Of a stretch of DNA of 64,000 bases, positions 35,217 through 44,431 are shown piece by piece. A program made the position numbers and the translations under genes. The notes under the pieces are model-generated. The model was not told the DNA's origin and did not search any database. It saw nothing but the letters and a program-made list of their open reading frames with translations. Source of the DNA: Lachnospiraceae bacterium UBA7086 (lineage in GTDB: Bacteria > Bacillota > Clostridia > Lachnospirales > Lachnospiraceae); contig DKZA01000047.1 in the NCBI GenBank assembly GCA_002492525.1, forward strand, positions 18,119 through 82,118, read 5' to 3'. The stretch's first letter is position 1; every line of letters starts with the position of its first letter.

Positions 35217-36905
35217 ATGGGTTATTTGGATATTTTACAGGGTATGTCTCTGGAACAGATCCGGGCGGTCATAGAGGTCATACAGCAGTCTTCGGATTCA
35301 TTTCTGTTCATTCTCGATCTCAATACGGATGTCTATATGGTTTCCGAAAAAGCGACGAAACGTTTTCCGTTTGATGATACAGTGATGGAGAACAGTACAG
35401 AGATTTTTAAGAGGGTGGTTTATCCTTCTGATTATGCTATGTTGAAGGCGGATCTTGAAAAGTGTGCTTCGGGGGAGCAGGATACGCATGCGTTGGAGTA
35501 TCGCTGGCTGGACCGGAAGGACCGGGTGGTCTGGATCAGCTGTCAGGGTATGGTAGTAACGGGCACGGAAGGACACAGACTGCTTGTGGGAAGAGTTAGT
35601 GAACTTGGCAAGAAAGCCAAGGCAGATAATCTTACCGGACTTCGCAGGGAGGCAAGGTTTCGGCTCAATGCGGAGGCACTCTTACGGGACAGGCCCGATA
35701 CCATCCGTTACATGATGCGTATTGGTATTGATAATTTTAAGGAGATCAACGAGAAAGAAGGAGTAGAGGCCGGCGATGAGGTGTTGCAGGAACTGGCGGA
35801 GTGTATCTTAAATGCAGTGGATGAGAAGGTAGATGTTTATCGTCTGATGGCAGATGAATTCATGATCGTAGATGCTTCAGATACAGTTCCTAAGAAACCG
35901 CGTGCGGTCTATAATCAGATTCAGAAAACAATAGCGCACACGGCAAAGATGAAAGAGTACAGCCGCTTTTATACGGTATCTGCAGGCGTGGTGGAGAAGG
36001 ATTTTAAGGGCAGGAGTGCCGAGGAGGTTATGCGGCTTACGGAATTTACCCTAAATGAGGCCAAGCGCAATGGCAGAAATCAGATGGCCATGTACAATCA
36101 GGCGTCTTATGATGAGTATCTAAAGAGACTGGATATGCGTAAGGCATTAAGAAGGGCAGTGAACCATCAGTTTAAGGGATTTGAAGTATACTATCAGCCC
36201 ATTGTATCCGCTCCGGATTATCATGTGGTGGGCGCGGAGGCACTGCTTCGTTGGCACAGTGAGGAGTATGGAAATGTCTCTCCGGCGGTATTTGTCCCGA
36301 TTCTGGAAGAAAGCGGGCTGATTATTCCGGTGGGAAGACATGTGTTGTGGGAAGCTGCCAATATTTGTAAGAAGTGGCAGGCATATATACCGGATTTTCA
36401 TGTCAATGTAAATCTGTCCTATGTACAGCTTTATCGGAGCGATCTGATGAAGGATGTGGAGAAATGTATCCAGGAAGTAGGAATCGATCCGGACAGTCTG
36501 GTGTTGGAATTGACGGAGAGCGGCTATATCGAGACCGATGAACGGATCAAAAATCTTTTCCGGGAGCTCAAGGAGAAGAAGATTGACCTGGCGCTTGATG
36601 ATTTCGGTACAGGATACTCCAATATGCGTTATCTCAAGGAGATAGAGGCTAAGACTGTCAAGATTGACAGGAGTTTTGTGGTACAGGCTCTCCAGAATGA
36701 GTATGATTACAGTATTATCAGTCATATTATAGATATGGTGCACAGTCTGGGATCTTATGTGTGCATGGAAGGGATTGAGGAGAAAGAAGAGCTGAATAAG
36801 ATGATGAAAACCAAGCCGGATATGATACAGGGATACTATTTCGGCAGGCCATCTCCGGCAGATCAGTTTGAGGAGACTTTTCTGCAGATTAAAGATTCTC
36901 CCTGA
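35217..36905 (+). CDS. PAS-GGDEF-EAL protein, probable cyclic-di-GMP phosphodiesterase
   Basis: Cytoplasmic signalling protein of 562 residues. A PAS-like sensor (about 15-125) precedes a GGDEF domain (about 135-285) whose active site reads LMADEF instead of GGDEF (about 211-216), so cyclase activity is unlikely. The EAL domain (about 305-550) is intact in its visible motifs: GAEALLRW (about 338), VLELTES, LALDDFGTGYSN (about 457) and KIDRSFV, with QGYYFGRPSP at the end. It probably degrades c-di-GMP, with the GGDEF part acting as a sensor (inference). A clear Shine-Dalgarno is not close to ATG 35217. The 3' end overlaps the convergent LacI gene by 17 bases. Confidence 0.9.
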   Translation: MGYLDILQGMSLEQIRAVIEVIQQSSDSFLFILDLNTDVYMVSEKATKRFPFDDTVMENSTEIFKRVVYPSDYAMLKADLEKCASGEQDTHALEYRWLDRKDRVVWISCQGMVVTGTEGHRLLVGRVSELGKKAKADNLTGLRREARFRLNAEALLRDRPDTIRYMMRIGIDNFKEINEKEGVEAGDEVLQELAECILNAVDEKVDVYRLMADEFMIVDASDTVPKKPRAVYNQIQKTIAHTAKMKEYSRFYTVSAGVVEKDFKGRSAEEVMRLTEFTLNEAKRNGRNQMAMYNQASYDEYLKRLDMRKALRRAVNHQFKGFEVYYQPIVSAPDYHVVGAEALLRWHSEEYGNVSPAVFVPILEESGLIIPVGRHVLWEAANICKKWQAYIPDFHVNVNLSYVQLYRSDLMKDVEKCIQEVGIDPDSLVLELTESGYIETDERIKNLFRELKEKKIDLALDDFGTGYSNMRYLKEIEAKTVKIDRSFVVQALQNEYDYSIISHIIDMVHSLGSYVCMEGIEEKEELNKMMKTKPDMIQGYYFGRPSPADQFEETFLQIKDSP

Positions 36906-37905
36906 TCCGGATATCAACATCCACGTAATTATTTTCGGCAGCCGGTTCTTCTCCGGTGGTCAGATAGGTAAACAGGATAGCCAGGGGGTTATATCCTTGT
37001 AAGAAGGGCTGTTGGCAGATCGTAGCTGCAATCAGCCCTTTTTCCATAAATTCTCTGGTGGTGGGCACCATATCGTTAGCGATGACAGTCATGTCCTGGT
37101 GCCGGCCGCAGGCGACGATGCCGCGGCAGCCGCCATATACGCCGCCGGCGGTAAAATAAAGTGCATTGATCTGAGGGTATCTGGTTAACAGGTGCTTTGT
37201 TAGTTCATAACTTTCAGACTCGTCGTCATTGTTGTTTACAGTATCCACGATTCGGATATTATTGTAGGATGCCGTTACATGACGAAAGCCGGCAATGCGT
37301 TCGGTGTGACAGAGAATATTCTGGGAACCGGAGACGATGCCTACGAATACGTCTCCTTTGGTCATCAGATGCATGAGGCCTGCGGCAGTTTCGCCGGAAC
37401 GATAGAAATTACTGCCCACATAAGCTATGCGCCTGGAATTTTCAATATCGGTATTTAATGTCACCACAGGGATACCCTGCTCACTGAGAAGGTTGATTTT
37501 CTCACGGACGGCATTATCATTGTAGGGGGAAATGGCCAGGCCGTTTATGCCCTCGGCAAGGAGGTCTTCTATGGCAGTCAGCTGTTGTTCCAGACTGTAT
37601 TCTGTCTGCCGGATAAGGACACTGCAATTGTAGCCGGCAAGTTCTGCCGCCTTGTCGTGGACGCCGGAGAGAACATCATCATAAAAGGGATTGCCGATGC
37701 CAAGCAGAACGACTCCCAGCTTGAGATTTTTTTTCTGTGCAGCCAGAACAATACCGGCTTTGTTAGGTTTATAATCGAGCGCCTGCACGATTTTAAGGAT
37801 TTTGGCTTCTGTCTGAGGATTTACTGCGCCGCGGTGGTTGAGGACCCGGTCTACCGTCCCTCTCGATACTCCTGCGAGACTGGCGATTTCTTTGATGGTT
37901 GCCAT
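36889..37905 (-). CDS. LacI-family transcriptional regulator
   Basis: A 338-residue sugar-responsive DNA-binding protein. The N-terminal HTH and hinge are classical (ATIKEIASLAGVSRGTVDRV, then LNHRG and a KAG hinge), followed by a periplasmic-binding-like effector domain of the ribose/xylose type (GNPFYDDVLSGV, AISPYNDNAV, ALYFTAGGVYGG). The minus-strand start follows AAGGGAAA. It is divergent from the xylulokinase operon, and a CpG-centred palindrome of the kind bound by LacI proteins lies at that operon's predicted start site, so it probably represses it (inference). Effector unknown. Confidence 0.93.
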   Translation of the reverse strand: MATIKEIASLAGVSRGTVDRVLNHRGAVNPQTEAKILKIVQALDYKPNKAGIVLAAQKKNLKLGVVLLGIGNPFYDDVLSGVHDKAAELAGYNCSVLIRQTEYSLEQQLTAIEDLLAEGINGLAISPYNDNAVREKINLLSEQGIPVVTLNTDIENSRRIAYVGSNFYRSGETAAGLMHLMTKGDVFVGIVSGSQNILCHTERIAGFRHVTASYNNIRIVDTVNNNDDESESYELTKHLLTRYPQINALYFTAGGVYGGCRGIVACGRHQDMTVIANDMVPTTREFMEKGLIAATICQQPFLQGYNPLAILFTYLTTGEEPAAENNYVDVDIRIRENL

Positions 37906-37941
37906 AGTTGGATTTCCCTTTGCTTTCGCGTTTGTATTTTT

Positions 37942-37970
37942 ACTATATTTTAATAAATAACAATCGTCAT
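37942..37970 (-). promoter_or_regulatory. Possible promoter of LacI-family gene
   Basis: On the minus strand ATGACG (37970-37965), 17 bases, TATAGT (37947-37942), about 37 bases before the start codon. The -35 matches 4/6. Confidence 0.45.
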
Positions 37971-38113
37971 TGAATAAGAAAAATAATGGTATGATTTACA
38001 CATTAGCATATTGTGTGCCGCAAGTCAATTACGAGGCATATAATCCGTAAAAGTGGAAATAGACAATACGAAGTCTTGTAATTTGTTCAATGTTACGAAA
38101 ATAATTTACAGGC

Positions 38114-38142
38114 TTGATTTTCTATTTGTGACAGCTTATCAT
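38114..38142 (+). promoter_or_regulatory. Promoter of xylulokinase operon
   Basis: TTGATT (38114-38119), 17-base spacer and TATCAT (38137-38142). Predicted start near 38149, inside the adjacent palindromic operator. The remaining gap (37971-38113) shows no other clear element. Confidence 0.6.
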
Positions 38143-38150
38143 GAAATTAA

Positions 38151-38164
38151 CGTGCACGTGCACG
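38151..38164. promoter_or_regulatory. Palindromic operator for the LacI-family regulator
   Basis: CGTGCACGTGCACG is a perfect 14-base palindrome centred on CpG, the typical centre of LacI-family operators. It covers about +3 to +16 of the predicted transcript, where a bound repressor would block initiation. Confidence 0.65.
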
Positions 38165-38227
38165 GTAACAGGCAGTAAGGTGAACGAAACCGCAGTATAA
38201 ACAACAAAACAGATTGGGAGGGTTATC

Positions 38228-39700
38228 ATGCTGTACATAGGTGTAGATTTAGGAACCAGTGCCGTAAAACTTCTTTTGATGGAGGGAAGCGGCAGAATTG
38301 TCAACATCGTATCCAGGGAATATCCTTTGTATTTTCCGCATCCGGGCTGGTCGGAACAAAAACCGGAGGATTGGTATGAACAGAGCATCGAGGGCATCAA
38401 GGAACTGATTGCGGATGTAGATAAAAGTCAGATCGCAGGCATCAGCTTTGGCGGGCAGATGCACGGCCTGGTGATTCTGGATGAAAAGGACGAAGTGATC
38501 CGCCCTGCAATCCTGTGGAATGACGGAAGAACCACCGAGGAGTGCGATTATCTGAATAATGTGATCGGTAAGGATAAGCTGTCTCAGTATACGGCTAATA
38601 TTTCCTTTACGGGTTTCACAGCGCCCAAGATTCTCTGGGTAAAAAATAAAGAGCCGGAGAATTTTGCCAGAATCAAAAAGATTATGCTCCCTAAAGATTA
38701 TATTGCCTATAAGCTGACAGGGGTGCACTGCACGGATGTGTCTGATGCCTCCGGTATGCTTCTGTTTGATGTTAAGAACCGCTGCTGGTCTAAGGAAATG
38801 TGTGAGATCTGCGGCGTGAAAGAAGAACAGCTTGCGAAGATATATGAAAGTTATGAGACGGTAGGTACTGTGCTTCCGGAAATAGCAAAGGAACTGGGCA
38901 TTTCGGAGACAGTCAAGGTAGCGGCAGGCGGCGGCGATAATGCGGCAGCTGCGGTGGGTACCGGCACCGTAGGAGACGGTATGTGTAATATCTCCCTGGG
39001 TACCAGCGGAACAATCTTTATCTCTTCCAATAAGTTTGGAGTGGACAAATTCAATGCGCTTCATGCTTTTGCCCATGCGGACGGGCATTATCATCTGATG
39101 GGATGTATGCTCAGCGCAGCATCCTGTAATAAATGGTGGATGGATGATATCATTGGCACTGAGGCTTATGCGGATGAGCAGAAAGCAATCACTGACGACA
39201 AGCTTGGAGAGAATCATGTGTATTTCCTGCCTTACCTGATGGGTGAGCGTTCCCCGCACAATGATCCCAATGCGAGAGGAACTTTCATTGGCATGACCAT
39301 GGATACCACCAGGGCGGATATGACGCAGGCAGTGTTGGAAGGTGTGGCCTTTGCCCTCAGGGATTCTCTTGAGGTGGCAAAATCTCTGGGTATTCATATC
39401 GAGAGGACCAAGATCTGCGGCGGCGGAGCCAAGAGTCCTTTATGGAAGCGGATGATTGCCAATATCATGAATCTGAAAGTAGATGTGATTGAGAGTGAAG
39501 AAGGACCGGCCATGGGAGGCGCTATGCTGGCGGCTGTGGCTTGCGGTGAGTATGCGAGCGTGGAGGAAGCGGCGGCTAAGATCGTGAAGATTATAGATAC
39601 CGTGGAACCAGAAGCTGATCTGGTGGCTAAGTATGAGGCACGTTATCAGAAATTTAAGAAAATATATCCTGCATGTAAGGAATTATTTACGCTCATTTAG
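38228..39700 (+). CDS. xylB: Xylulokinase (FGGY family)
   Basis: Phosphorylates D-xylulose, or a related ketopentose, for entry to the pentose phosphate pathway. The 490 residues match FGGY kinases. Features: N-terminal LYIGVDLGTSAVKLLL, substrate region GISFGGQMHGLV and WNDGRTTEEC, the catalytic-Asp region AAGGGDNAAAAVGTG (about 236-250), LMGERSPHNDPNARG and the C-terminal ATP site ICGGGAKSPLWKRM. GGAGGG lies upstream of the ATG. An isomerase of the fucose/arabinose type is encoded 3 kb downstream, so the true substrate may be L-ribulose-like or another ketose. Confidence 0.92.
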   Translation: MLYIGVDLGTSAVKLLLMEGSGRIVNIVSREYPLYFPHPGWSEQKPEDWYEQSIEGIKELIADVDKSQIAGISFGGQMHGLVILDEKDEVIRPAILWNDGRTTEECDYLNNVIGKDKLSQYTANISFTGFTAPKILWVKNKEPENFARIKKIMLPKDYIAYKLTGVHCTDVSDASGMLLFDVKNRCWSKEMCEICGVKEEQLAKIYESYETVGTVLPEIAKELGISETVKVAAGGGDNAAAAVGTGTVGDGMCNISLGTSGTIFISSNKFGVDKFNALHAFAHADGHYHLMGCMLSAASCNKWWMDDIIGTEAYADEQKAITDDKLGENHVYFLPYLMGERSPHNDPNARGTFIGMTMDTTRADMTQAVLEGVAFALRDSLEVAKSLGIHIERTKICGGGAKSPLWKRMIANIMNLKVDVIESEEGPAMGGAMLAAVACGEYASVEEAAAKIVKIIDTVEPEADLVAKYEARYQKFKKIYPACKELFTLI

Positions 39701-39757
39701 GGTAGAAAGCTTTGTGTCAAGGCACAGGGTATTACGACTGATACGGAGAATGACAGC

Positions 39758-42076
39758 ATGTGGAAATGGAAAGAGAAATTCGATCGGAAACATAGGATTT
39801 TAGCGGTCATATTGTTGGAAGTGTTGTTTGTTGTTATTTATAGTATCGTTGTTGTGATGAGATATTCATCATATCAGTCTGTTGATTTTGCGGATAGTGA
39901 TATGCAGCTATATAGCGAAGAAGGCAGTGTTCAGGAAGGAAATTATACAGATGTTTCCTTTGCTGAAATAAAGACTGTGGTGACACCGGCTTTTAGACTG
40001 CAAAATGGGATTTATTATGTGCAGGCATCTGTCCGGGGACAAGGACCCATCAAAGGTGGTCTGATTTATGATCGGGCAAGAAACGGCAAAGAGCTGGTGA
40101 ATAACGATGAGTTTCGAGTCAGACCGGAGAAAGAGAGTATTTCCTTTCGCGTCAGGGTTCAGGAAGACTCACCGATGCGTTTCAAGGTGAGATTGACCGG
40201 TGATGCCATGGAGGGAGATTATATTCAGCTGCTTGAGGTTCATGTAATACCCTCCAAGGTGACCTGTCTGTACCGGATTTTTTGCCTGACGATGTTTTTA
40301 TTAGCAATTAATCTGTTAGTATGGGGATATTGCAGATACTATAAGAAATGGAGCAGGAAGCAGCAGATTATCTGTATGGTACTGATAGCTGTTTCGGTGT
40401 TTACGAGCCTTCCCTTTTTTCAGGAGGGATTGGTGCCTGCCGTTGATCTGATGTTTCATTTACAGCGTATTGAAGGCGTTTGTCAGGGCTTGTTATCCGG
40501 ACAGTTTCCGGTGAGAATACATCCCGGATGGCTGGATGGACACGGTTATGCAGCTTCTGTTTTTTATGGTGATATTTTCTTGTATCCGTCGGCTGTTATG
40601 AGAATCGTAGGATTTACCGTGGAGGAAGCCTACAAATTTTACATGTTTTGTGTCAATGCCATGACAGTAGCCATTGCTTTTTATGCTTTTTATAAAATGA
40701 CAAAGGATGAATTGGCGGCGATGGCGGGCAGTATCCTGTACGCCGGAAATCTGTACAGGGTGGATTGTCTTCACCAGGCGAAGGTGGGAAGATGCAGTGC
40801 CATGATGTTCTATCCCTTAATCCTTGTCGGGTTTTACCTTCTGTTTACGGAAGATGTGGACAGTAAGGAATATAAGAGAATATGGGTATATTTAACAGCT
40901 GGTTTTACAGGGCTTTTGATGACGCATATGCTTAGCGGCTTAATGGTGGCAGTTTATGCGGTAATAGCCTGTCTGCTCATGTTTAAAAGAGTACTCCGCA
41001 AGAACACGATGCTTGAACTTTTGAAGGCGGCAGGGGGATTTGTTCTGTTAAATCTGTGGTTTGTGGTACCGTTTCTCAGCTATATGTGCAGTGAGAAACT
41101 TCTGATTAATTCACGACTTAACAGGGTCATCGGAGAAGAGGCAGATTACTATGCGCTGCTGGAGGATTTTACGCAGGAGGGGAAGGATCTCTATCACCTG
41201 GTTTTAGAAAGAGATTCCATGGGATACGCCCTGTTGTTATTGCTGATACTTTATGTGGTCACAATACCACTTCAGCAAAAAGGGGATTCGTTGACTTTGC
41301 GGAGCAGATGGCTTTTTGGCGGTACGCTGTTAACTTTGTGGGTATGTATGAAATCATTTCCGGTGGTGGAGATTGCAAGGCTGTCAGACATCTTTTATAA
41401 ATATTTTAAAACAACGCAGTATCAGATTCGGTTTATGAGTGTGACAATTGTGTTTGCCGCTTGTATGGGTGCCGTATTTTTTGCCATGAGGCTGTTAAAA
41501 GATAAAGAGTTGTGGCTATTGGCGGGCATTTTATTGTGTATTACCGTATGGCAGAATGACCTTTATTTTCAGGATATGACAGCGGAAGAAGTGTGTCTGG
41601 ATACGGCGGATCTGAATTTTTATCAGGGAAAAGGCACTACATACAGTGTGGGAAATGCAGAGTATTTACCGGTAAATGTGGACAGACAGCAGTTGACGGA
41701 TGCAGTTGTGGGACAGGAAGGTCTCAAGATAGAAGCAGTGGACAGGAAGTACCTGGCGTATCAAATGGAAGTCAATAACCCTACAGAGCAAGAGAAGGAA
41801 ATCAAACTGCCGGTGCTCTATTATACAGGGTATCGGGCAAAGGATATGAGCAGTCATAGCATATTGACGACTTACATGGGCGAGAATGGTTGTGTCACCG
41901 TGAAGGTGCCGGCTAACTACAGCGGACGTTTTGAGATGAAATATCACGAGGCGTGGTATTGGCGTATAGCGGAGATGGTTTCTCTGCTGACGCTTGTAAT
42001 AGGAATATATTATATGAACAGGAAAGGAGTCAAAGGAAATGGAGATCAAGAAAGTGACAGATCCGTCATTTCGTAA
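39758..42076 (+). CDS. Polytopic membrane protein, GT-C/YfhO-like
   Basis: A 772-residue membrane protein with one N-terminal helix (about 15-34), an extracellular beta-rich domain (about 40-170), then about ten membrane helices (175-610) and a second beta-rich segment before a final helix (about 740-757). VDLMFHLQRIEGV (about 229, with an early acidic residue after the first helices), GQFPVRIHPGWLDGHGY and FYGDIFLYPSAVM are typical of the 6-pyruvoyl-tetrahydropterin-synthase-related / YfhO-like families, which resemble GT-C glycosyltransferases. The function is unproven: it could transfer a sugar from a lipid carrier. Placement inside a cytoplasmic sugar-catabolism operon is odd. The last 38 bases overlap the DUF4867 gene. 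Confidence 0.78.
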   Translation: MWKWKEKFDRKHRILAVILLEVLFVVIYSIVVVMRYSSYQSVDFADSDMQLYSEEGSVQEGNYTDVSFAEIKTVVTPAFRLQNGIYYVQASVRGQGPIKGGLIYDRARNGKELVNNDEFRVRPEKESISFRVRVQEDSPMRFKVRLTGDAMEGDYIQLLEVHVIPSKVTCLYRIFCLTMFLLAINLLVWGYCRYYKKWSRKQQIICMVLIAVSVFTSLPFFQEGLVPAVDLMFHLQRIEGVCQGLLSGQFPVRIHPGWLDGHGYAASVFYGDIFLYPSAVMRIVGFTVEEAYKFYMFCVNAMTVAIAFYAFYKMTKDELAAMAGSILYAGNLYRVDCLHQAKVGRCSAMMFYPLILVGFYLLFTEDVDSKEYKRIWVYLTAGFTGLLMTHMLSGLMVAVYAVIACLLMFKRVLRKNTMLELLKAAGGFVLLNLWFVVPFLSYMCSEKLLINSRLNRVIGEEADYYALLEDFTQEGKDLYHLVLERDSMGYALLLLLILYVVTIPLQQKGDSLTLRSRWLFGGTLLTLWVCMKSFPVVEIARLSDIFYKYFKTTQYQIRFMSVTIVFAACMGAVFFAMRLLKDKELWLLAGILLCITVWQNDLYFQDMTAEEVCLDTADLNFYQGKGTTYSVGNAEYLPVNVDRQQLTDAVVGQEGLKIEAVDRKYLAYQMEVNNPTEQEKEIKLPVLYYTGYRAKDMSSHSILTTYMGENGCVTVKVPANYSGRFEMKYHEAWYWRIAEMVSLLTLVIGIYYMNRKGVKGNGDQESDRSVIS

Positions 42077-42662
42077 GTATGGCAGGGTCGTAGAGGGAAT
42101 TGATTTCACGGATTTGGTGGAAGCAATCAAGAAGGAAACGCCGTTGCCGGAAGGGGTAGCTTATGAGCCGTCTATCCCGGCATTGGAAGCTACGCAGGCG
42201 GCTAAGGATTTACAGAGGAGGACCTATGGCGAACTGCCTATCGAGGTGGGATACTGCAATGGGCATAATTATAAGCTCAATGCCGTGGAATATCACAGGA
42301 GTTCTGAGATTAATGTGGCGGCAACGGATGCAGTGCTGATCGTAGGCATGCAGCAGGACATCACAGATGATTTTACTTATGAAACGGCTAAAATGGAAGC
42401 TTTTCTGGTAGAAGCGGGTACGGCAGTGGAAATTTATGCGACGACACTTCATTATGCGCCCTGCAGTGCGGATGAGAATGGCTTCCAAGTAGGCATCGTG
42501 CTTCCGGCAGGCACCAACTATCCGCTTCAGGAGAAACATGAGGGTTGGGAAGATGCCCTGATCACGGCTCAGAACAAGTGGCTGATCGGCCATGCGGAGG
42601 GCGGACTTGACGCAGGCGCACATATCGGACTTGTGGGTAAGAATCTGGATATCCGAGAATAA
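42039..42662 (+). CDS. DUF4867 family protein
   Basis: A 207-residue cytoplasmic protein matching DUF4867 by pattern: PSFRKYGRVVEG at the start, then PLPEGVAYEPSIPALE, and a beta-rich middle suggestive of a cupin-like fold. VGYCNGHNYKLNAVEYHRSSE and VEIYATTLHYAPC could hold a metal or sugar. The family is usually found with sugar kinases and isomerases and is thought to act on sugars; this is contextual, not demonstrated. It starts within the 3' end of the membrane-protein gene behind GGAAAGGAG, so it can be translated independently. Confidence 0.82.
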   Translation: MEIKKVTDPSFRKYGRVVEGIDFTDLVEAIKKETPLPEGVAYEPSIPALEATQAAKDLQRRTYGELPIEVGYCNGHNYKLNAVEYHRSSEINVAATDAVLIVGMQQDITDDFTYETAKMEAFLVEAGTAVEIYATTLHYAPCSADENGFQVGIVLPAGTNYPLQEKHEGWEDALITAQNKWLIGHAEGGLDAGAHIGLVGKNLDIRE

Positions 42663-42663
42663 C

Positions 42664-42713
42664 AAAAGTAAATTTGCTTCGCAAATTAACTTTGCGAGAT
42701 CCGCTTTGCGGAC
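42664..42713 (+). repeat. Short palindromic intergenic repeat, copy 1
   Basis: Starts AAAAGTAAATTTGCTTCGC and contains a 7-bp hairpin (AATTTGC/GCAAATT). The same opening, on the opposite strand, marks copies at 44335-44430 and 45732-45783. Confidence 0.45.
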
Positions 42714-42765
42714 TATATTATATTTATAAACAACCGGCAGCACCGGTTAAAGGAGGATAAACAAT

Positions 42766-44250
42766 ATGAACAATTTACCGAAAGTAAAAATTGGTATCGT
42801 GGCGGTAAGCCGCGACTGTTTCCCGGCATCTCTTGCTGTGAACAGAAGAAAAGCTCTGGTGGAGGCTTACAAGGCAAAATATGATGCAGCAGATATCTAT
42901 GAATGTCCGATCTGTATCATTGAGAGCGAGATTGATATGGTAAATGCCTTGAAGGACATCAAAGACCAGGGATGTAACGCACTTTGTGTATATCTGGGTA
43001 ACTTTGGTCCCGAAATTTCAGAGACTCTGCTGGCAAAGCATTTTGAAGGTCCGAAGATGTTTGTGGCAGCGGCAGAAGAGTCTCAGAATGATCTGATTCA
43101 GGGACGTGGCGATGCTTATTGCGGTATGCTCAATGCAAGTTATAATCTGAAGCTGCGTAACATCAAAGCCTATATTCCCGAGTATCCTGTAGGCGATGCA
43201 GAGGACTGTGCCGATATGATTCACGAGTTCGTTCCGATTGCACGCGCAGTGGCGGCACTTGCTAATTTGAAGATTATATCCTTTGGTCCGAGACCGCTCA
43301 ATTTCCTGGCTTGTAATGCACCTATTAAGCAGCTTTACAACCTGGGTGTAGAGATTGAAGAGAATTCCGAACTGGATCTGTTTGAGGCGTTTAATAAACA
43401 CGCGAATGATCCTCGTATTCCGGATGTGGTGAAAGATATGGAGGCAGAGCTTGGCGATGGCAACAATAAGCCTTCTATTCTTCCTAAGCTGGCACAGTAT
43501 GAATTGACACTTCTCGACTGGGTAGAGGAGCATAAGGGTTATCGTGAGTATGTGACACTTACCAGCAAATGCTGGCCTGCCTTCCAGACACAGTTCGGCT
43601 TTGTTCCCTGCTTCGTGAACAGCCGTCTTGCGGGCAGAGGTATCCCGGTATCCTGTGAGGTAGATATCTACGGTACTCTGAGTGAGTTTATCGGTCAGGC
43701 AGTCAGCGACGATATCGTAACTCTGCTTGATATCAATAATTCCGTACCGAAGGATATGTACAAAGAGTCTATTGAAGGCAAGTTTGATTATAAGTACACG
43801 GATACATTCATGGGCTTCCACTGTGGCAATACCTGCTCCAAGAAGCTGTCCAAGTGCAGTATGGAGTATCAGATGATTATGGCAAGATCTCTTCCGGAGG
43901 AAGTGACACAGGGTACTCTTGAGGGAGACATCGTTCCTGGAGATATCACTTTCTATCGCCTGCAGAGTACCGCTGACAATATTCTGCGTGCTTATGTGGC
44001 AGAGGGTGAGGTGCTTCCGGTAGCTACCAAGTCCTTTGGCGGTATCGGTGTATTCGCTATTCCTGAAATGGGCAGATTCTATCGCCATGTATTGATTGAG
44101 AAGAATTATCCTCATCATGGTGCGGTGGCCTTTGGTCATTTCGGCAAGGCTCTGTATGAGGTGTTTAAGTACATCGGTGTAGATGTGAGCGAGATTGGCT
44201 ATAATCAGCCTAAGAGCCTTCCTTATCCGACAGAGAATCCTTTTGCATAA
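42766..44250 (+). CDS. L-fucose/L-arabinose isomerase family protein
   Basis: A 494-residue isomerase-like enzyme expected to interconvert an aldose and ketose. It shows the FucI/AraA fold by pattern: VKIGIVAVSRDCFPASLA at the N-terminus, ALCVYLGNFGPE, KIISFGPRPLNFL, a conserved core LTSKCWPAFQTQFGFVPCFV and CEVDIYGTLSE, and metal-region FMGFHCGNTC. The usual active-site Glu/His pattern is only partly recognisable, so the substrate is unassigned. GGAGGA precedes the ATG. With the kinase and DUF4867 protein it forms a sugar-catabolic operon under the divergent LacI regulator. Confidence 0.85.
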   Translation: MNNLPKVKIGIVAVSRDCFPASLAVNRRKALVEAYKAKYDAADIYECPICIIESEIDMVNALKDIKDQGCNALCVYLGNFGPEISETLLAKHFEGPKMFVAAAEESQNDLIQGRGDAYCGMLNASYNLKLRNIKAYIPEYPVGDAEDCADMIHEFVPIARAVAALANLKIISFGPRPLNFLACNAPIKQLYNLGVEIEENSELDLFEAFNKHANDPRIPDVVKDMEAELGDGNNKPSILPKLAQYELTLLDWVEEHKGYREYVTLTSKCWPAFQTQFGFVPCFVNSRLAGRGIPVSCEVDIYGTLSEFIGQAVSDDIVTLLDINNSVPKDMYKESIEGKFDYKYTDTFMGFHCGNTCSKKLSKCSMEYQMIMARSLPEEVTQGTLEGDIVPGDITFYRLQSTADNILRAYVAEGEVLPVATKSFGGIGVFAIPEMGRFYRHVLIEKNYPHHGAVAFGHFGKALYEVFKYIGVDVSEIGYNQPKSLPYPTENPFA

Positions 44251-44297
44251 GACACAGGTATTATATGCATTAAAAGAATGAAAGGTATTAAAGACAT

Positions 44298-44331
44298 AAA
44301 AAGGGCGGAACTTTTGGTTCCGCTCCTTTTA
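44298..44331. terminator. Terminator after isomerase gene
   Basis: AAAAAGGGCGGAAC (44298-44311) pairs with GTTCCGCTCCTTTT (44317-44330), one mismatch, U-rich end. The A-rich left side could also serve the convergent transcript. Confidence 0.85.
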
Positions 44332-44334
44332 TGT

Positions 44335-44430
44335 GATAGAAAACTTTTCGGTTCATGTCCGAGGCTGCGAAGCAGTCCTCGCAATCGAGCGTAGCTCGAT
44401 TTGTTATATTGCAAAGTAACTTTACTTTTG
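44335..44430 (-). repeat. Short palindromic intergenic repeat, copy 2
   Basis: Minus-strand opening AAAAGTAAAGTTACTTTGC and ending in a TTTTCTATCAC tract. It contains a perfect 8-bp hairpin (AATCGAGC/GCTCGATT) and a second hairpin around GAGGCTGC/GCAGTCCTC. It lies directly 3' of the FliD-like gene. Confidence 0.5.
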
Positions 44431-44431
44431 A

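Noticed and set aside
38249..39397. 382-codon minus-strand frame inside xylB, and a similar one at 43018-44139
   Set aside because: Both mirror genes with intact family motifs; composition is typical of antisense shadows.
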